64,000 bases of DNA. It comes from Knoxdaviesia capensis. Its lineage: Eukaryota > Ascomycota > Sordariomycetes > Microascales > Gondwanamycetaceae. Under the pieces are notes generated by a model that was given only the letters and a program-made list of their open reading frames with translations, searched no databases and was not told the DNA's origin. Location of the stretch: the NCBI GenBank assembly GCA_001510575.1, contig LNGK01000004.1, forward strand, positions 2,660,579 to 2,724,578. The letters are read 5' to 3'. Positions within the stretch are counted from its first letter, which is position 1. The number at the start of each line of letters is the position of its first letter. Positions 54,023 through 64,000 of the stretch are shown here, piece after piece. Both the position numbers and the translations under genes were made by a program.

Positions 54023-56174
54023 GATGATGTGGGGGGTTAGGGTTGGTTAGGGTCGAGGGTTATGTAAAATAGATCGGTGTTCTCTCTGGACAACGTTTGA
54101 GTGGAAGGGAAGCGAGAGTGTATCGAGAAGAAGAGAGTAGAAATACGGGTATGGATGGATTTGATTCAGCAAAAAGAAGTGCCAAAACTATCCAGTTTGG
54201 GGGGTATATAGGCTAGTACTTATAGAAAAGGAAGCAAATGGTATGGGGAAAAAGAGAGGGAAACGAAACACAAGAAGGGTTGGACTGAGCAGCGGCCAAC
54301 ACCAGCTATAAATATTTGGTGCTATATAATTTCGACTTCTCCCGTTGTTCCCGACTCAACCAGCCGCCTTGGTGTTTAATGGACCTATCTGGATAATGTG
54401 GAAGCTTGAGCACTCACATGGCGTTGTTCTCCAAACTAGAACAAGCAAGAAAGAGTCTGTCACCCTTCTTGGGTGTGTGTTGCCCCTCCAGGAAAGTGAT
54501 ATAATGTCGTATGTATGGAGAGGATCCCGGGGTAGGGGAGAAACAAGCTTCAGGTCTGGATTTGAACCGAGTGGCTGATTTGGTCCTCTTTTTCCCACAC
54601 CCCAGCTCCCGGTTCGTTCTTCTCTACGTGCTAAGATCCCGGGTGTGGTCTAGTTGTTTTCTTTCTGCTTATCCGGGGGAGGAGGGGCCATGAGCGGAGC
54701 CCCGGAATCCTCAGTCAAGCGTGCTCCCTCCTATTCTTCTTCTACCTCTTCATTCTGCCTGCTTCATGACTTGGCTTCTCACGGGAACGAAGCCTCGGAA
54801 AGTCGGAAACGGAGGGATTAATGATGGTTATATCTGACCCTTGGCAGAGCGGGCTACAGAGGAGCAAGCATTCAAAAGCAAATAGAGCTATAGCAACAGA
54901 ACCGAGGAAACAGACATATAAGGCCGAGTTCACAAGACTAAAAGACCCCCGGAACAGAGGCTCTGCGCTCCGGCAATTTATCCTTCTTGTGTGTGGTGAT
55001 CAATTTACCCGGAACGGCGCAGTCTTTGGACAACCATGTGCAAGAAAAGGAAAAAAAAACTTGGAACAGCCATCTCCATACTCCAAAATAGCCACTGTGG
55101 GGTTGTTTGGAGACCTGGGATTCATTGTGGTGTACTCGCTCTTCATTAGGGTGGCTCGGCTCCCCGCAAAGTTGGCGGTTCTTGGTTTCTTGGTTCTTGG
55201 ATGCAAAGCCGTGGTTCCCCCCCCCCCTCTGTAGCTAGCTGTTACTGTTTTCTGAGATGTAGCTACAGGCTGTATCTAGGCCAAGTTGGGGCTTTGCCCC
55301 GCCAACAAGAAATCCAGGAACCTGCCAGCCCATACTAGACTGGTTGGTTGGTCCCCACGTTACCTATCAGGTGGTAGATCGGTCATATTACTGATGATGT
55401 AGGTACTGTATATGTAGGTACATATATATAGGGGGGGAGGGACGCGGGTCGTATGATGAACGAGAAGCAGGGAGAGAATGAGGAGGCCGTGGTGGTGAAC
55501 CAAGGTGCGGGGAGAAAAGAGACAAAATCGCAGGCAAAAGAGATAGAGAGACACTACATGGTTTTTATACGGAGTCGGTGATGATGCATTGATGCTTTGC
55601 ATACGGCCCGGACAGGCCAGCCAAGCCAGGAGTTTGGAGAGAGGAATTGGAACGGCAGCATTGGAGACACAGCACACGATGAGCGAGTGAGTGTGGAGAG
55701 GAACATCTGATGGAGGGGCAGGCAGGCGATGAACATCACAGGACTTCGATGTCATATACCGGAAGACGCGGACACTGGAAGAAAAGAAAGGAAAATAGAC
55801 CAGAGGCAAAAAGCATCTGTTATGTGTACTGTACTGTATATGTCTATGGCCTTGTTCTCAGGAAGTGCCAGTATCTAGGGTTATAATCCTCTAACATCTG
55901 ATCGAATATCCACAGAACACCGAAGAACGTGCCATCTGATTTGAGCGCATACGGCCGGGATAAAGTCCGGAGTCTAAACGATTTCAGACGCAACAACCAA
56001 AACAGCGGACCCCGCAAATTATCCACACTCACTCATACCCGTTTCTGTTTATTCCAGAACCCATTGAGGAACAAGAAGTAACATGCTTCACAGTGTCGCT
56101 GATTGGAACTTGAAATCTACATGGAGATAGATACCTGCCCCTAAGGCCTTTGTTTCTCTGTCCCTCCGGCGGAC
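54023..56174. other. 2.1-kb spacer, no gene seen
   Basis: Holds the GH43 promoter and the 3' end of the CCDC97-like gene. Open frames lack domains. A C9 run lies near 55220 and TGTACTGTAC-type motifs near 55826. Confidence 0.5.
54037..54044 (-). promoter_or_regulatory. Telobox-like octamer upstream of the GH43 gene
   Basis: AACCCTAA on the minus strand, 15 bp before the GH43 ATG, with a second near copy directly after. Telobox-type motifs bind Myb/Rap1-like factors in other eukaryotes; a role here is an inference. Confidence 0.3.
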
Positions 56175-57114
56175 TCAAAAGTCCTGCACTCCGGTCTCGC
56201 CCAACAGCCGCCGCTCTCGGGGCCGAGACCCAGCTTCGACGCCATCGTTGCCGTCGCTCGCCCAAGCTGCCTCTTCGTCCTCGAACCACGCCGCCTGTTC
56301 GGCCCCGCGCGCCTCTACGTCGTCAAGATCAGAGTCAGCATCAACGGCGGCATAGTCTACCTCGTCGTCGTCGCCGCGTACAAACCGCTCGTGCAGGAAA
56401 GCTGTCCACCGCTCCCGGGCTCGGTGCTGCCGGCTGGGGGCTGCGGAGGAGGGTGAATCTGAGTCCGAGTCGCTGCCTGTTGCGGCGCGGGCGGATACCA
56501 CGGCGGTGTCCTGGGCGTGGGATAGTGCGGCTCTTTGGGCACGTTGCTGGTGGTGGGCAGGCGGTGGGGATGTGGCCGTAGTAGAGGGGCGGTTGCTCTC
56601 TAGGATGTCTGTCGAAGGTGCTGAAGCCACACCATCAATGCCAGCTGGTTGGTTTAAAGGTCCCCTAGACGCTGGAGTTCCGCTGCTTGGAGCTAGCAGC
56701 TCCGGCTCAATCCCGGCATCACGTAGCCCCCCGCCCGCTGCAAGAACGGCTAATTTGGCCTCGCCGCGCATAAGGTTGCTCTCCATAACCCGGGCATACC
56801 CCCGTGCGCGGCCATCAGCCTCCCGCTCTGCTGCCGAGAGGAACCGGCGGACGAGGCGGTCGTAGAGAATAGGGTCTTTTGAAGGCAAAGAGGTTAGCAC
56901 GGGTTTAGGAAAAATAACCCGTAGTAAAATCAGTTCAAAAGTCAGGCTCACCCGCAAACTCGTGCTCCGGGCTGTCAAAGTACACCGGGTTGCGTCGGAG
57001 GTACTCGCGGCGGCGGTTGCGGGCACGGATCTGCGCTTCCTGGCTGGAGGACCGGGCCGGCCGGGGCCGGGCATGGTCAGGATGGGGTGGCGGGGATGAA
57101 GTTACTCCAGGCAT
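56175..57114 (-). CDS. CCDC97-like (DUF2052) coiled-coil protein
   Basis: Exons 56952-57114 and 56175-56875 (intron 76 bp) give 287 residues. The first exon ends in RRREYLRRNPVYFDSPEHEFA, and the second starts DPILYDRLVRRFLSAAEREADGRARGYARVMESNLMRGEAKLA. The C-terminal block ERWTAFLHERFVRGDDDEVDYAAVD, with a following acidic run and AAWFEDEE, completes the family pattern. The human relative CCDC97 is a nuclear protein associated with the SF3B splicing complex; a splicing role here is inferred from the family. A long Ser/Pro/Ala-rich disordered insert (about 105-205) separates the two conserved parts. The join restores the DSPEHEF-A-DP junction expected for the family. Confidence 0.85.
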
Positions 57115-57602
57115 TGCTCGTTAAGGAAATTTGATCTTTTGGCCTATAATGATAAGAAGGGAGAAAGATATGTCAGATTGAATCATCGAAATGTTGAGGT
57201 GGATGTCGAAGAGAGAAGAGAAGACGGATGAGTCAGGAAGTTGGTTGGATCTTGATGGCGATTTCTCTTTTTTCTCTTTTTTCTCTGGGGGATTTTTTTT
57301 TCGCCAGGTTGCCACGATTCTGTCTTCTTCCACCATTCCCACTATGTGCACCCACCCTCACCTTTTTTTTTTCTCTTGCGTCCCCAGTTTCTCTTTACCA
57401 ATGCAGTTTCGAGGTTACTTATATCTATTCCCACTCTCTTGAATCTTATATTCTATTCACTATTGTATTTTTGTCAAAAGCATCACTCCCCCCTCAGATC
57501 CATCTTCCACTTGGGCATCCCAATCTCTTCCAGCGTCTCATCTATCCCAGTCCTCTCAAGTCCCATCTATGACCTCCAATATATTCAGTCACTATTCATT
57601 TC
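57115..57602. other. Short spacer, no gene seen
   Basis: CCDC97-like promoter on the left (purine-rich on the plus strand, near 57160-57240) and the 3' side of the methyltransferase gene on the right. No coding signal. Confidence 0.5.
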
Positions 57603-58505
57603 TCAGTCCAACAGCCGCGCCATTCCCAGGCCATCGAATGCAGGAAGCAAAAATGTCTCCAGTCGCTCGTTATTGCCCATGATCCGATTGAAGCTGTCCA
57701 GGGCGTCAAGGTCCTCCGGGTTCCAGCTTGATGCCTGGAGCGGCACTGTGGCTGCCTGAGGATTCTCCGGTCCCGGAACCACCACCAGCCCAGATCGGAG
57801 CACGTTGTCGGCCATAATCAATCCTCCCTGGCGCAAGAGACGCTGCGGATCTCCGGGCTGAGATCTCTCAAGAATGGTCTTGAGATATCCGGGGTAGCCG
57901 CCCTTGTTCCCGTCAATGAAAATGAGGTCAAACGGCTCCGAAGGCCGCAGCGTTGCGAGTCTGTTTTCTTGTGTCAGATGCTTCATCTTCAATATCACTG
58001 GGGAAAATAAGCTGTTTGGCCCTGGGAGACTCACGTTTTTCTAGCATCCCCAACGATGATATCGACGTTGTTGTAGCCCTTAGCTTTCATACGGTCGAGA
58101 GCACGTTGCGCATACTCCTCCGACAGCTCCAGTCCGACAACGCGTCCTTCGGGGCCAACTGCCTCAGCCCATGTCATGGCCGAGAACCCCAGATACACCC
58201 CAACCTCAAGAACTGCGGTTAGTTGCTTGACTGTCAGTACGCAATCATTTTAGGATGTCCTTCCCCAACACCAAATTCCACAACGGCAACTTACCTCTAC
58301 GGCATCCGGTAGTGTGAGCGACCCAGGTTAGATATTTCGCCTCCAAAGTCGAGATCACATAGTTCGCCCGCTCCTCGGTCTGGATGATTTCCGAGTGGTA
58401 TGCTGCCAAGGCTGGCTGGAGCTCCAGCGAGTTAACATCAGCGTATTCGCTCACTCTAGCCCCGACTTCTTCAGTCGGGTACAGAGTTGTGGCGTTGTCC
58501 TTCAT
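57603..58505 (-). CDS. Class I SAM-dependent O-methyltransferase (CCoAOMT/family 3 type)
   Basis: Exons 58295-58505, 58035-58212 and 57603-57960 (introns 82 and 74 bp) join to 248 residues. The SAM motif VLEVGVYLGFSAMTWAEAV follows the first splice, then VVGLELSEEYA (acidic residue for the ribose), DIIVGDARK and FDLIFIDGNKGGYPGYL (metal-binding Asp). GGLIMADNVLRSG completes the cation-dependent O-methyltransferase core. Such enzymes methylate catechol-like hydroxyls of small molecules, often in detoxification or secondary metabolism; the substrate is unknown. The start at 58505 gives a normal N-terminus. An upstream in-frame ATG (58634) would add 43 residues with no family likeness. No polyketide or peptide synthase is adjacent. 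Confidence 0.9.
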
Positions 58506-61500
58506 TGTGACGTGAGCGGGATGGCTTGATTGGTGTAAGCACCAGACCGAATATCTGCGAATGAAAGAAGGCAAGTCTGTGTGACAATCTTGAGAGTTTT
58601 GAGATGTGAGTATGATCACGAAAGCAATGTGCACGAGAAGTCAACGACAAGAGAATGTGTCTGGAGGAGAGAGTTAAAGTATCGAAAATCATTCCTAGCA
58701 TGGGCCCTCGCTCTCCTTTTATATCCATCTGACTGCTCATATTCTTCTTTAGATACTACGACACTCCCGTGCCGTTCCTGTCCCTGGATCCGATACTCAT
58801 CCCTTCTCTGGCCATTGCTCCGGACCCTTTCGTTCCCCATGTGGTAGAGTCGCTTAATTCAGTCCAGTCACAAAGCGGAATCTCACAAAAGTGCTTCGAG
58901 TCACGTAAGTACCCTTTCTGTTCCCAGGGCCTTATGTGGAAGGAATACCCAGCTCTTCTTTTCTTAGGTTCCTATAATATCCGAAGCTACTTGTCTCATG
59001 ATCGCTGCTCTCTCTCCTTTCTGCAGGCGCATATGATTTAGCAAGCCTTTTAGGCATATGTCAGCAGGCGACGGCCGCCGTTTGATTAATCGGGCAAGAC
59101 AAACTTTTCCCGATCTCCGTGCCAAGTTCCGTCGTGCTGGGCTCTCGTTTCCGTCTTAATATAAAAAGGTCTTTCTGTACGACAGTCGAATATACTCGGA
59201 AAGGGGCAAACAATACTCTCCAGTACGCGAACGAGTGTTATGTCTGCTTCTATTCCTGGGTCTTGGTTTCCCAGGGGGCAGTCCCGTGTAACTGGTGTAT
59301 GGCAACCCATACCAGGATGTGGTTCTTCGGTAACCCGTCAATCTTCAATCTCTGTCGCTTCGAAATGTTGTCTTCCACGTGGGGGGGGGGGGAAACGCGC
59401 GATCACCAGTGCGACGTGAGAGTCTGGCAAGCGTAACGACAGATGCATCGATTCAAGATACCAGCCGAGAAATTTGGCAGCAAAAAGCCGTTCATTGACG
59501 GTTCCGGCCCACGGATCATCCAGGCCGGTTTTAACCGCATGCTGTAAGATGTGAGGAACTGTCCCATGGGATTCTAAAGACAGCCGAGAAATCTGATGTC
59601 TCGGGAATCTACACACCACCTACCACGGCCGTATCCGTGGCCGCCTATTCAGTGGCGAGCTCTAGCCGCAGCAGCCGTTATCCACTGGGCCCCGACGGGC
59701 AGTCAGTAGTAGTATATTGGTCACGCCGAACCGCCGATTGCAGCGGGACCTTAGGCAGCGGGACCTTAGGTGGATAGAGACAAGGCTCTCTGCATATTCT
59801 GGGCCGGCCAGTCCCGTGAGCAACCGTGCCAAATCACGGCCACAACAGACAGTTCTTCTTCCATTCTGGCTTTTTCACTCTTCTAGTGTCTTCTAGTGGG
59901 CCGGCATTATGATCCTTCTTCTCTCAGTTCATAGTCAGAGTGCACTCCATCTAATAGCATAAATCAGCTTTGGGGGGTTCAACTTAAGAGGTATACAGGC
60001 AGACTAACAGACATCTAAGGGAGAGGAAGCGACAGACATCCAATGGCCGGATGAAGGATTGACGCGTTGGTGGAACCGTCTCCCCGATAGAGCCGGGAAG
60101 GAAAGTTCGGCAGTGGGAAAGAGAGAGACAGTTTTGTGTTCATTCGAACGAAGAGATTGGAGGAGTTCGTCTGATCTCTATGCGAATTGGCCTTCTTTGT
60201 GGCATCTACAGAGCACTTGGGCATTCCCTAGTGGTCCCTCTCGGTCCCTCTCGGATATCATTGTCCTTTCAGCTAGGTTCCGCTCGTATATAAATAATGA
60301 GTTGCTGTATAAGCGAGAGACCTCTGCTTGTATATAACCCTGAGTGGGCAGATCCTGGCGGCTGGGCGAGGAGAGATGTTTCACCAGCAAAAAAAAAAAA
60401 GCCTTAATTCCAGATTTACTTCGGTCATGTCTGCGAGGAAAACATCTGCCGCCGACCAGAGAGGGCCCTAGTGATATGTATGTAAAAGTTAGGCGGTCAT
60501 GAGCCGAGCGGGCCGGTCAGAACGTTCAGAGCCAAAACAATCAGTGGGCGGAAGTGTGAGACCAGGAGAAGCGAGCATTAACGGCTTCCTACGGTCAATA
60601 GAAAACGGCTGTTCGGCAGACGGCGGAGATCAGACACAAAGTCATTTTATACCATGGCTGGACTATTATAGGTGGCGAGTCCTTGAGAGTAGTGTGAATC
60701 CTTGACGTGGAGGTTCCAGGGTTCATACAGGATGCTCTGGCTGTAAATCAGGAATAAAAAGGGACAATTATAAGCAAAGGTGGAAGTAAAGAGAGGGGTA
60801 TGCAACTATTTGAGCCCTCATCCGTTACACACACACGTTGCGGCTTCATCTCCGGGCGTTTGCCGGCTGTGAGTTCGAAGATGCGTTGGCTCCCAACATA
60901 TACCACCATCCTTTGTCACCCATGTTTGCAGGTATATCCATATTCATATGTCTGTATAATATTGTCTCACCCCCTCCCTCGCCTGATTATAATTTGACTG
61001 GGTTGATGCGCTGGCAAAACCGGTGGAGAGGGAACACAAAAGAAACGAAGAGAAATAAAATTTTTACCCGATCTCAAGTCAGTATATGCGGCCTTTTTGA
61101 CTTGGTGAATGGCATGTAAGCTGGTACATGCACATTATTCTTACGACATGTCCTGCATTTTCCTGCATGGGAGCTCCTCCTCCGGGCCGGTCTGTCAGGG
61201 AAGTACTCAAGTTCAGCCAGCCATCGATTTTGAGGCCGTCCGCCATTCTATGTACCAGTATGTACTCATGTAGATATGGATGGATGAAGGAGGGGAGAAG
61301 ACAGCCAGAATCTCCCAGTCTCGCTCGCCTCAAACGCCACCAGGCTCCTCTTCGTTGTTCCTTTTGCGCGCGTTCTGGCTCTGGGGGCGTGAGCTGGGCG
61401 GCCTCAGACTGGCTGGAGTAGATATAAAGGTTGACGTGTAGGGTGGGAACGAATGTAAACGCCAGCCAAACAAAGATGAAGCTCCCCTCATCTACCACTA

Positions 61501-63976
61501 CCCATGGAATATAATATGGATCCGTGTGTTGGTGGTTGGGCAGGATAGCCAACACACATGCAGGCAAACTCTCGCACTGCCTGCAAGTTTCCAATATCAG
61601 GGTAGTATTTTGCGCTTTTAGGGGGGGCCAGGTCGGGAGAGAAGAAAAAGTAAGTGGTCGCAAACCAAAAAAGCGTGCGTTCATTATCTTCCCTGCTGCA
61701 CTCAATTTGATGCTGGTACAACCCAAAAAGACGTTGGTGTCGGAGAAGAAGTCACCATGACTGTATCGTGGTGAGATGGTAGATAATGCTGATTAGCTAG
61801 CCGCCGGTACACCAGGCGAGGCTCCCTATAACTTAAAGTTCGCCATATCTTGAAATCGTGACCCTTAATATTGCACCAGACTGCCCTGGAAACCCTAGTT
61901 GGGGTACGGAATCGTGTCTTCCTGGCCGAGTCCGAGTCCGGATTCGGGCCCGGCAGACTAACTTACATAGCAGCTCCAAACTTCATCAGCTTCGGTATAG
62001 TATGTACGGATCAATCATGACTCGAATCGGCTCTTCTGATGATAAGAACTGGCATACTTCGAAACATTGGCAGATGTTTACTTTAAGCTCAACACGAGTC
62101 TAAATGATCTCTCTGGAAATCATGGTGTGCCCTTGAATCCGCAGGAAGAGCACAATCTCGAAAATCTACAACTGATACGAGAACATGTCGTGTATCGAGT
62201 CTCTTGCAAGCGATTTGTGAGAGGCATGCCACTGCAGTTGAACTGTCCATATACTGATGATCTCATGTGCATGGATGGATGTACTTGCGTTGGATCCAAG
62301 ATAAAGTCATCGGTGATCGCTTTGCGCGTGTGTTACGCGCCCTCTCAAGTGGGTGCGCTTTGCCGGAACCGCCTAGAAACTTGTGGCATTTCCGCGCACT
62401 GCCGAGAATCCTCGCGCCTCACTGGTGAAGACTGGGTTTGATACCGATGAGTTGACTCTGAATAGTACCATCGATAATTCGCGGGCCTGTGCATCAAACC
62501 GAAAGATTTAACCTCGCCGTATAAGAGAAAGCTAGCATGATCTTGGCTATAGTGGTGCGAATATAATTAACACGTATTCAAAAGGGTGTTGAGTGTCTTT
62601 TTCAAGAGCTGTCTTTCCGGCGTTTTAGCAGATATTCATGCCGACTGACTTGTATACTTATATGTATTTTCTAAGTACTGTACAGTATGTATTGTAAATA
62701 ATTAGAGCTGAGAGAGAGGAGACCCTTGAAGATCACGCTCAAACCATCTCTACGTCGAATCTCTTGAAACCGGCCACCTGCTTTCTGTTAAACAAGATGT
62801 TAGATTGACACCGCGTGCTTACCGAGGTGGTGATCATGCATAGCCTATGCTTACCTTTAAGGACATTCACATACGGCGTAATGTGTACTGTATGTCATAT
62901 GCAGTATGTTTATGTTACTGAATCAGTCAGATTTGGGTGAATCTTATATTTGCTTTTTTCGGGCCTGAGGGGGGGAATTGGTCGTGGCGTGCGGGAGTGT
63001 CGTTGATCCCGGGATGTAAAAGAAAAGTAAATGAGGCGAAAGCTCGGGCCCGAGATAAATCCCGTAAAAAGAGCAAGCCCCAAAGTTTCTTTTTCCTCTT
63101 TTTTTGATGCCTGGGGCTAGCTTCCAAGACTCACTCCGTCGAAAGTGAAGATATCGTGGGTGCTGAATGGGAAGAGATAATGGGTAGGGTCTCTTTTTGG
63201 GGCAAATGCAACCCCCGGCCATTCCGCCCAATTGGTTCTTTTACTTTCTTTTTTTTCTTCTTCTTGATTGTCTGTCCGTGGACTGTGGATTGGCACTGAC
63301 AGGTTGTTCTTTCTCTCTTCTTTTTTTTTCTCCGCTTCAACCATCTTGCTTCAATCCATCTTCGTTATATCTGTCGATCTTCTTTCTCATTTCTTCACAC
63401 TCCCACTTCTCTTGCCAGACGCTGGTGTCGAACACCTGTCATACCCAAGCACTCCTCTCTCTCCATTACCTTACGGGGCACGTCCCCAGTTGGCAACTCA
63501 CATCTCCCGGTTTTCCCATTCATCCCCAACCACTTCATTCGGCTCGCCGGTGGTTTCCTCCCGTTTGTTGGCAAAAGTCACACCAGATTTCTTTTCTCTT
63601 CAGCACCCATATATTATTTTGGTAATTCAACACACATCTCTCCACTCTACTCTCTTCAGTCAACCTCCTCTTTTCTTTTTCTTGTGTATCACTCTCCTCC
63701 CTTTGAAGTCGGACTGATCGTCTCGTCCAGCTCCCTGTCACAAACCTTGAAAGCACATACCACCTTTCCCCAGAGGCCCAGACTAGGAGACAAAAAAGAA
63801 TTCCTAGCTCCTAGCTCCCACAGCCTTTTTTTTCTGCTCAGTGGATTCTCACCTCACAGCCTGTCTCTCTCACACACAGTTCGACTGCAACACCAACCGA
63901 TCGTCTCTGTCGCTCTCTGACACAAGTGCCGGTCCATCGGGGAGCGTCACTCCGTCACACACACACACGGCAGTCC
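58506..63976. other. 5.5-kb gene-poor stretch, no gene seen
   Basis: No frame longer than about 215 codons and none with a domain or GC-biased codon use. It contains a 15-bp tandem duplication at 59740-59769, a G11 run near 59380, and TACTGTA/TACAGTA motifs near 62676 and 62884. From about 63230 the plus strand turns into CT-rich tracts, the leader of a gene starting at 63977. The middle (59.5-62.9 kb) is compositionally plain. Confidence 0.5.
59740..59769. repeat. 15-bp perfect tandem duplication
   Basis: GCAGCGGGACCTTAG occurs twice in a row, with no flanking element. Likely a replication slip. Confidence 0.85.
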
Positions 63977-64000
63977 ATGTCCTCGTCTCCCAAGCAAGCC
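63977..64000 (+). CDS. Start of a gene running off the window (partial)
   Basis: The ATG at 63977 follows about 700 bp of pyrimidine-rich leader and opens MSSSPKQA before the window ends. Eight codons cannot identify the product. The call rests on the leader and the open frame only. Confidence 0.4.

Noticed and set aside
52961..54040. 359-codon open frame on the plus strand
   Set aside because: Antisense of the GC-biased GH43 gene; Val/Gly/Leu-rich with no family likeness.
58545..58634. Upstream in-frame ATG for the O-methyltransferase
   Set aside because: The added 43 residues have no family likeness, and the ATG at 58505 gives the normal length.
61079..61726. 215-codon open frame on the minus strand in the gene-poor stretch
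   Set aside because: No recognisable motif and mixed codon use; no splice-supported extension found.

Overview
The window is nuclear DNA of a filamentous ascomycete, most likely from the Eurotiales (Aspergillus/Penicillium relatives). The signs are short introns (45 to about 600 bp) with fungal GTAAGT/GTATGT donors, pyrimidine-rich leaders, GC-biased third codon positions in genes against AT-richer simple-repeat spacers, and gene families typical of that group: a glkA-type glucokinase, an NpgA-type phosphopantetheinyl transferase, an Ayg1-type hydrolase, a HET-domain gene, a fungal kinase-like protein and a tiny MCDY-type protein. The order is an inference from protein likeness, not from a search. 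Exon limits were worked out by hand; most models join into uninterrupted frames with family-consistent lengths.

Layout. 0-3 kb: a decayed HET-domain incompatibility gene. 5-11 kb: a short putative membrane protein of unresolved structure, then glucokinase with an unexpected C-terminal membrane anchor. 12-22 kb: a Naa50-like N-acetyltransferase with an N-terminal PCNA-binding motif, a zinc-finger nuclear protein with an Sgf11-like finger, a PPIL1-type cyclophilin, and signal peptide peptidase. 21.8-25.8 kb: a spacer with a strongly purine-skewed degenerate minisatellite. 25.8-34.6 kb: phosphopantetheinyl transferase, a 44-residue Cys-rich gene, a fungal kinase-like gene with a coiled coil, an intron-containing tRNA-Pro(TGG), and the Golgi syntaxin Sed5.

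36.2-42.4 kb: a compact block of four metabolic genes in alternating orientation (aldo-keto reductase, sorbitol/xylitol-type dehydrogenase, KduD-like short-chain dehydrogenase, Ayg1-like hydrolase), followed by a 60-residue gene. 46-48 kb: glucosamine-6-phosphate N-acetyltransferase (chitin precursor synthesis), then a 446-bp miniature LTR retroelement with identical 100-bp LTRs, a 5-bp target duplication and an 11-nt match to the initiator tRNA anticodon arm at the primer site. 48.5-58.5 kb: a large class-3 lipase, a cytosolic GH43 enzyme, a CCDC97-like protein and a class I O-methyltransferase. 58.5-64 kb: about 5.5 kb with no recognisable gene, ending in a pyrimidine-rich leader and the first codons of a gene that runs off the window.

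Most genes are unrelated housekeeping functions: sugar phosphorylation, Golgi fusion, splicing-linked cyclophilin, wall precursor, ER proteolysis. The 36-42 kb block is the only place where neighbours look as if they could share a pathway (polyol/sugar-acid or polyketide-pigment chemistry). The most striking item is the miniature LTR element at 47.16-47.62 kb.
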